64,000 nt of DNA. It comes from Nonlabens dokdonensis (GTDB lineage Bacteria > Bacteroidota > Bacteroidia > Flavobacteriales > Flavobacteriaceae). Positions 59,108 to 64,000 of the stretch are shown here, piece after piece. Position 1 is the stretch's first letter; each line of letters begins with the position of its first letter. The notes beneath the pieces were generated by a model. It did not search any database. It was given only the letters and a program-made list of their open reading frames with translations, and was not told the DNA's origin. Position numbers and translations under genes: made by a program. The stretch lies in NCBI RefSeq assembly GCF_002162835.1, contig NZ_MAAX01000128.1:1-64000 (forward strand), read 5' to 3'.

Positions 59108-59735
59108 TCCTAGATGGAATTACATAAGCTAACATGAAGTTTTCTACCTCTTGAAAAAACACATCAAATTTGAGGTTATCTTGTTCATAAACTATACGGG
59201 CAACAGTGGAAAGGTCTTCCATTTCAAATGAAGCTACAAGACAGTGCGCTTTAAACCCTAAGCCTTTTTTACCATACAATTTATACATAGATTCCTTTGC
59301 ACCCCAAATAACGGTAAGTTCTTTTACAGGATCTTCTAAAGATTTTATGAACTCATCTTCATAACCTATGAATTTAGGAGCGATACGCATAATCTTTTCA
59401 CGTTGTTTCTCAATGTCGATTCCTATAGAAACATCGCTTATGATTATTGCGGTAAATTCAAAACTGTGTGTTATAGAAATATATTTTTCATCTGTAAGAT
59501 GAGGCTTACCATGTTCTGAATAATATAAATCTAGATCAGTATAACCTGCATGTATTAATAAATGCCTGATGCTTAAAAATCCACGCCTGTGCAATTCTGA
59601 GCTCATGGTAAAAAGCCTGTTCTTTGAATTTTCAGAAAGTTCAATTCCTGTTCTTAAATAGGCCTCTGACTCTGTTATTTTCCAGATGTATACTTGCGTA
59701 TTTTCTCTGTTGTTAATGGATTTAAAAAGGGGCAT
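59100..59735 (-). CDS. 4'-phosphopantetheinyl transferase superfamily protein
   Basis: ISITHSFEFTAIIISDVSIGIDIEKQR; IWGAKESMYKLYGKKGLGF. Confidence 0.92.
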   Translation of the reverse strand: MPLFKSINNRENTQVYIWKITESEAYLRTGIELSENSKNRLFTMSSELHRRGFLSIRHLLIHAGYTDLDLYYSEHGKPHLTDEKYISITHSFEFTAIIISDVSIGIDIEKQREKIMRIAPKFIGYEDEFIKSLEDPVKELTVIWGAKESMYKLYGKKGLGFKAHCLVASFEMEDLSTVARIVYEQDNLKFDVFFQEVENFMLAYVIPSRND

Positions 59736-59755
59736 AAAAATCGGTTGATTTTTTG

Positions 59756-59763
59756 TAAGTTTG
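59756..59763 (+). promoter_or_regulatory. -7 element TAAGTTTG upstream of ahcY
   Basis: Matches TAnnTTTG. Confidence 0.45.
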
Positions 59764-59847
59764 CAGCCGCAATTTAATAAATAAAAAGGTATTTAAATTG
59801 TTGATTTCTAATACTATCAACGACTGAAGTACCAAAACAATAAATTT

Positions 59848-61164
59848 ATGAGCACAAAAACAGTTCCTTACGTACCTTACAAAGTGAAAGATATGTCCCT
59901 TGCAGAGTATGGACGTTTAGAAATTCAACTTGCTGAAGCAGAAATGCCAGGTCTTATGTCTTTGAGAGAAGAATATAAAGATGAGCAGCCGCTTAAAGGT
60001 GCACGCATAGCAGGATGTCTTCACATGACTATACAAACTGCAGTACTTATTGAAACTCTTGTAGCACTAGGAGCAGATGTAACTTGGTCTTCATGTAATA
60101 TCTTTTCTACACAAGATCATGCAGCTGCTGCAATAGCTGCCGCAGGTATACCTGTTTATGCATGGAAAGGTATGAACGAGGAAGAATTTAACTGGTGTAT
60201 TGAGCAAACACTTTTCTTTGGAGAAGACCGCAAGCCTTTAAATATGATTCTTGATGATGGAGGTGATTTAACTAACATGGTTTTTGATGAATATCCTGAA
60301 CTAGCTGAAGGCATTAATGGACTTTCTGAAGAAACCACTACTGGAGTTCATAGGTTATATGAGCGTATGAAAAACGGTACTCTAGTGATGCCTGCAATCA
60401 ACGTTAACGACTCTGTAACTAAATCTAAATTTGATAACAAATACGGTTGTCGTGAAAGTGCAGTAGATGCAGTACGTCGTGCTACAGATACTATGCTTGC
60501 TGGAAAACGTGTTGTAGTTTGTGGATATGGTGACGTAGGTAAAGGAACGGCTGCCTCTTTTAAAGGTGCTGGATCCATAGTTACTGTGACTGAAATAGAC
60601 CCTATTTGTGCTTTACAAGCGGTAATGGACGGTTTTGAAGTAAAAAAACTGGAAAACGTAGTTTCAAATGCTGACATAGTAATTACAACTACTGGTAATA
60701 AAGACATTATTAGAGGCGAGCACTTTGAAGCAATGCGAGATAAAGTTATTGTTTGTAACATCGGTCACTTTGACAATGAAATAGATGTTGCATATTTGAA
60801 TACTAATCATGGTGATACAAAAGTTGAAATCAAACCTCAAGTTGATAAATACACCATTAATGGTAAGGATATTATTTTACTTGCTGAAGGTCGCTTAGTA
60901 AACCTAGGTTGTGCAACAGGTCACCCTAGTTTTGTAATGAGTAATTCATTTACAAACCAGACTTTAGCACAGATAGAACTGTGGAATAATAGAGACGCAT
61001 ATGAGAATGAGGTTTATATGTTACCTAAACATCTTGATGAAAAAGTAGCAGCGCTGCATTTACAAAGAATGGGAGCTGAACTTACTGAGTTAAAAAGTGA
61101 TCAAGCAGAATATATAGGTGTGAAGGTTGAAGGACCATTTAAACCAGAATATTACAGATATTAA
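59848..61164 (+). CDS. ahcY: Adenosylhomocysteinase
   Basis: [71 protein letters not shown]-terminal KPEYYRY. Confidence 0.97.
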   Translation: MSTKTVPYVPYKVKDMSLAEYGRLEIQLAEAEMPGLMSLREEYKDEQPLKGARIAGCLHMTIQTAVLIETLVALGADVTWSSCNIFSTQDHAAAAIAAAGIPVYAWKGMNEEEFNWCIEQTLFFGEDRKPLNMILDDGGDLTNMVFDEYPELAEGINGLSEETTTGVHRLYERMKNGTLVMPAINVNDSVTKSKFDNKYGCRESAVDAVRRATDTMLAGKRVVVCGYGDVGKGTAASFKGAGSIVTVTEIDPICALQAVMDGFEVKKLENVVSNADIVITTTGNKDIIRGEHFEAMRDKVIVCNIGHFDNEIDVAYLNTNHGDTKVEIKPQVDKYTINGKDIILLAEGRLVNLGCATGHPSFVMSNSFTNQTLAQIELWNNRDAYENEVYMLPKHLDEKVAALHLQRMGAELTELKSDQAEYIGVKVEGPFKPEYYRY

Positions 61165-61248
61165 GAATTTCCAAAAATTCTGATGTTTTATTAGGAAATA
61201 TTAAAAAATAGTTTACCTTTTGGCATCGTAATTGATTTTTAATAGTTA

Positions 61249-61264
61249 CGCTTTCGCGAAAGCG
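61249..61264. repeat. CGCTTTCGCGAAAGCG palindrome (exact; intergenic, 20 bp upstream of ATG 61284)
   Basis: Exact match. Confidence 0.97.
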
Positions 61265-61283
61265 AAATTAAATTAAACAACAA

Positions 61284-61502
61284 ATGGATATAATTAAAGA
61301 CGCAAATGAGTGGTTAGGTGCATCGATGAGCAACATGTCTACAAGTGACAGAGTGCACTCATCGAGAAGAGCTAAAGAGCTTATTCTAGGCATAAATGAA
61401 GTGTACAAAGAAACGAAAGATGAGGAGTTGATGGATCTTATGAAATTGCTTACCGCAAAGAAACAAAAGATCGAGAAACGACTTAAAGGAATTAGAGTAT
61501 AA
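61284..61502 (+). CDS. Conserved small hypothetical protein
   Basis: 72-aa ORF, terminator directly downstream. Confidence 0.75.
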   Translation: MDIIKDANEWLGASMSNMSTSDRVHSSRRAKELILGINEVYKETKDEELMDLMKLLTAKKQKIEKRLKGIRV

Positions 61503-61522
61503 ACGCTCTTATTTTTATAATA

Positions 61523-61560
61523 ATCCCGATAAAGTGAAATACTTTTTATCGGGATTTTTT
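61523..61560 (+). terminator. Intrinsic terminator
   Basis: AATCCCGATAAA/TTTATCGGGATT perfect 12-bp stem, T-run. Confidence 0.92.
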
Positions 61561-61649
61561 ATGAGGTTAATTATAGCATTCAGTTTTATTCAAAATAGGT
61601 ATTAGAATAAAGAAACTTTATATTCGTTATCATTAAATATTTCACATAA

Positions 61650-62006
61650 ATGAGATCGTTTTTAATTGTATTTTTTGTAGCTGCTTTATCGACTTCTTGC
61701 AGTACAGATTTCCCCAAAAAAGAAATAACTACTCAAAGTCTTAACGGCTTTATAGAAGGTGGTAATGCGGCTGGTGTTTATGGTAAGGCTGGTCTTAAAA
61801 TCACTGCAGATTCAATAAAAATGAACGACTGGCCCATATCTAGGCTAGTAAACAGTTTGAATGCTTTGCGTGATACTACCATCGTTGATCAAACAAGATT
61901 TTCTGACGTTTATACCATTCAAATTGCCAATATAGGAGAACTAGACGAAGGTGCTTTTTGTGATTCTTTAATAGTAGAATTAGGTCGTGCAGGCCTTGCA
62001 AACTAA
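61650..62006 (+). CDS. Hypothetical lipoprotein
   Basis: MRSFLIVFFVAALSTSCSTDFP lipobox. Confidence 0.75.
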   Translation: MRSFLIVFFVAALSTSCSTDFPKKEITTQSLNGFIEGGNAAGVYGKAGLKITADSIKMNDWPISRLVNSLNALRDTTIVDQTRFSDVYTIQIANIGELDEGAFCDSLIVELGRAGLAN

Positions 62007-62368
62007 TGAATGATCAAATTATTTCTATAAGACCTTTCATAGGGGCTAAAGATTTTAGTACTTCTAGGTCTTTTTATACTGCTTTAGGCTTTCAGGAGAT
62101 TATTACCTCTAGTACTATGTCTTACTTTAAAATGGGAGATTTTGGCTTTTACCTTCAAGATGCTTTTGTAAAAGAATGGGTAGATAACACAATGTTATTT
62201 CTAGAGGTAATCGATCTAGACTCCTTTAGACAAGCTGTTTTGAAAAAACAACTAATCGAAAAGTTTCCTAAAGTAAGAATTTCACAAATACAATATAATA
62301 ACTGGGGCAATGAATTCTTTGTTCACGACCCCAGTGGAATATTATGGCACATAGGAAACTTCAAATAA
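62006..62368 (+). CDS. VOC (glyoxalase/bleomycin resistance) family protein
   Basis: IRPFIGAKDFSTSRSFYTALGFQEI; HDPSGILWHIG. Confidence 0.88.
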   Translation: MNDQIISIRPFIGAKDFSTSRSFYTALGFQEIITSSTMSYFKMGDFGFYLQDAFVKEWVDNTMLFLEVIDLDSFRQAVLKKQLIEKFPKVRISQIQYNNWGNEFFVHDPSGILWHIGNFK

Positions 62369-62393
62369 CATAGGCACATGCCTATTCTTTCAA

Positions 62394-63173
62394 TTAAAAA
62401 TTGAGGCTAAATTTATCGCGGTCTTCAAGAAACTTCAATTTAGATCTATAAGTTTGTATTTGAGATTTATGAACCTCAACAGTTTGCATTCCTTCTTTTT
62501 TCCAAGGATGACTGATCAATTCATTACCTAAAACATCGTAAACTTGTGAATGGCCGCTATAATCCATACCAGTCCCATCTTTACCTACTCTATTAACACC
62601 TATGCAATAACTCATATTCTCTATAGCTCGTGCTTTAAGTAAAGCATCCCAAGCATTTACTCGAGGTACAGGCCAGTTTGCAACAAATATAATTACATCA
62701 TAACCTTGTGTATTTCTAGCAAAAACAGGAAAGCGTAAATCATAACATATTTGCAGGTTAAATTTCCATCCTAAATACTCTGCTATTACCGGTTTTTTTC
62801 CAGATTCATATACCTCATGCTCTCCTGCAAGAGTGAATGTATGACGTTTATCATAAATGGTATAAGAACCATCTGGTCTCATGAAAATACCTCGATTCAC
62901 AAAGGAATCACTCTCCTTAAACATAACACTTCCATAGATGGCAAAATCTCCATTTAAAGCGTGTTCTTTTAAATAATATATAATTGTTGCATCGCTAGCA
63001 AGACCTTCTGGACTCATCGAGAAACCAGTAGTAAACATTTCTGGTAATATAACTAGATCAGTAAGACCATAAAGCTGTTCTAATTTTTTAGAAAAGCGAT
63101 TCTGATTCTCCCTAGGGTTTTCCCAGACTAGATCAGATTGAATTAAAGAAATTTTGAGAGTGCTTTTTTCCAT
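62394..63173 (-). CDS. Carbon-nitrogen hydrolase family (omega-amidase/nitrilase-like)
   Basis: LVILPEMFTTGFSM; LQICYDLRFPVFARN; VANWPVPRVNAWDALLKARAIEN. Confidence 0.93.
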   Translation of the reverse strand: MEKSTLKISLIQSDLVWENPRENQNRFSKKLEQLYGLTDLVILPEMFTTGFSMSPEGLASDATIIYYLKEHALNGDFAIYGSVMFKESDSFVNRGIFMRPDGSYTIYDKRHTFTLAGEHEVYESGKKPVIAEYLGWKFNLQICYDLRFPVFARNTQGYDVIIFVANWPVPRVNAWDALLKARAIENMSYCIGVNRVGKDGTGMDYSGHSQVYDVLGNELISHPWKKEGMQTVEVHKSQIQTYRSKLKFLEDRDKFSLNF

Positions 63174-63206
63174 TGCTAAAAAGCTAAGATTATATCATCA
63201 ATTGAT

Positions 63207-64000
63207 TTAAGAGTTCATTATTTCTTCTATCTCTTCAGTTTCTATAGGAATATCTCTCATTAAATTAAATGGAGCCCCAGATTCATTAATCACCACATCA
63301 TCTTCTAATCTAATACCAAAGCCTTCTTCTGGAATATAAATTCCTGGTTCTACTGTAAATACATTTCCCGCTTGCATAGGTTCCCAAAGAATTCCATAGT
63401 CATGAGTATCTAGTCCTATATGATGAGAAGTACCGTGCATAAAGTATTTTTTATAAGCTGGCCAGTTAGGGTCCTCATTTTGAACATCTGCTTTGTCAAG
63501 CAGGCCTAGGTTTAAGAGCTCTTTGGTCATTAACTTTCCTACCTCAACATGATATTCTTTCCATAAAGTACCTGGCACAAGCATTTTAGTTGCGTCATTT
63601 TTCACTCGCAACACTGCGTCATAAACTTGCTTTTGTCTTTCAGTAAATCGACCATTTACAGGAATAGTTCTAGACATGTCACTGGCATAGTTTGCATATT
63701 GTGCTCCCGCATCTATCAACATGAGATCACCGTCTTTACACTCCTGATTGTTTTCTATGTAGTGCAGCACGTTTGCATTGTTCCCACTCGCAATTATAGG
63801 AGTATAAGCAAATCCATCGCTACGTCTTCTAATAAATTCATGTAAGAACTCTGCTTCTACTTCATATTCCATAACGCCAGGCTTTAAAAACTTCAAGACA
63901 CGACGGAAACCTGCATTTGTAATATCGCAAGCTTGCTGCATTAAATCGATTTCAATTGAATCCTTAACTGAACGTAGTCGTTGAAGTATAGGAGCAGATT
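63207..64000 (-). CDS. Aminopeptidase P family (Xaa-Pro) protein, C-terminal part; continues past window end
   Basis: Frame open to base 64000 (SAPILQRLRSVKDSIEIDLMQQACDITNAGFR); LIDAGAQYANYASDMSRTIPV; HGTSHHIGLDTHD. Confidence 0.93.
   Translation of the reverse strand, partial: SAPILQRLRSVKDSIEIDLMQQACDITNAGFRRVLKFLKPGVMEYEVEAEFLHEFIRRRSDGFAYTPIIASGNNANVLHYIENNQECKDGDLMLIDAGAQYANYASDMSRTIPVNGRFTERQKQVYDAVLRVKNDATKMLVPGTLWKEYHVEVGKLMTKELLNLGLLDKADVQNEDPNWPAYKKYFMHGTSHHIGLDTHDYGILWEPMQAGNVFTVEPGIYIPEEGFGIRLEDDVVINESGAPFNLMRDIPIETEEIEEIMNS

Overview
This 64 kb window is a chromosomal segment of a low-GC marine-type Flavobacteriia (Bacteroidota). The lineage call rests on gldD/gldE, PorP/SprF, a T9SS type B adhesin, SusC/SusD, TAnnTTTG promoters and the HU/RNase G neighbourhood. 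Most genes are housekeeping: tsaB, dodecin, Nfu, mutY, ssb, HU, RNase G, dut, sdhCAB, rsmI, xth, arfB, pnuC, GGGP synthase, ahcY. I found no rRNA, tRNA, CRISPR, prophage or intact IS element. The strongest unexplained signal is a very abundant perfect 16-bp palindrome, CGCTTTCGCGAAAGCG. I located 16 exact copies, 3 one-mismatch copies and 2 strongly eroded copies, about one per 3 kb. Copies sit in intergenic gaps and also inside unrelated genes. In genes, all exact and one-mismatch copies are read in only two of three frames, giving RFRES or AFAKA peptides; one copy forms the end of a signal peptide. Other points of interest are a 30-aa very basic ORF missed by the ORF track, an MBOAT plus two SGNH-hydrolase cassette with LysM inserted inside one SGNH domain, a REP/MITE-like intergenic island, a SusCD locus without CAZymes, and a gene whose signal peptide appears separated from a start codon by one base.
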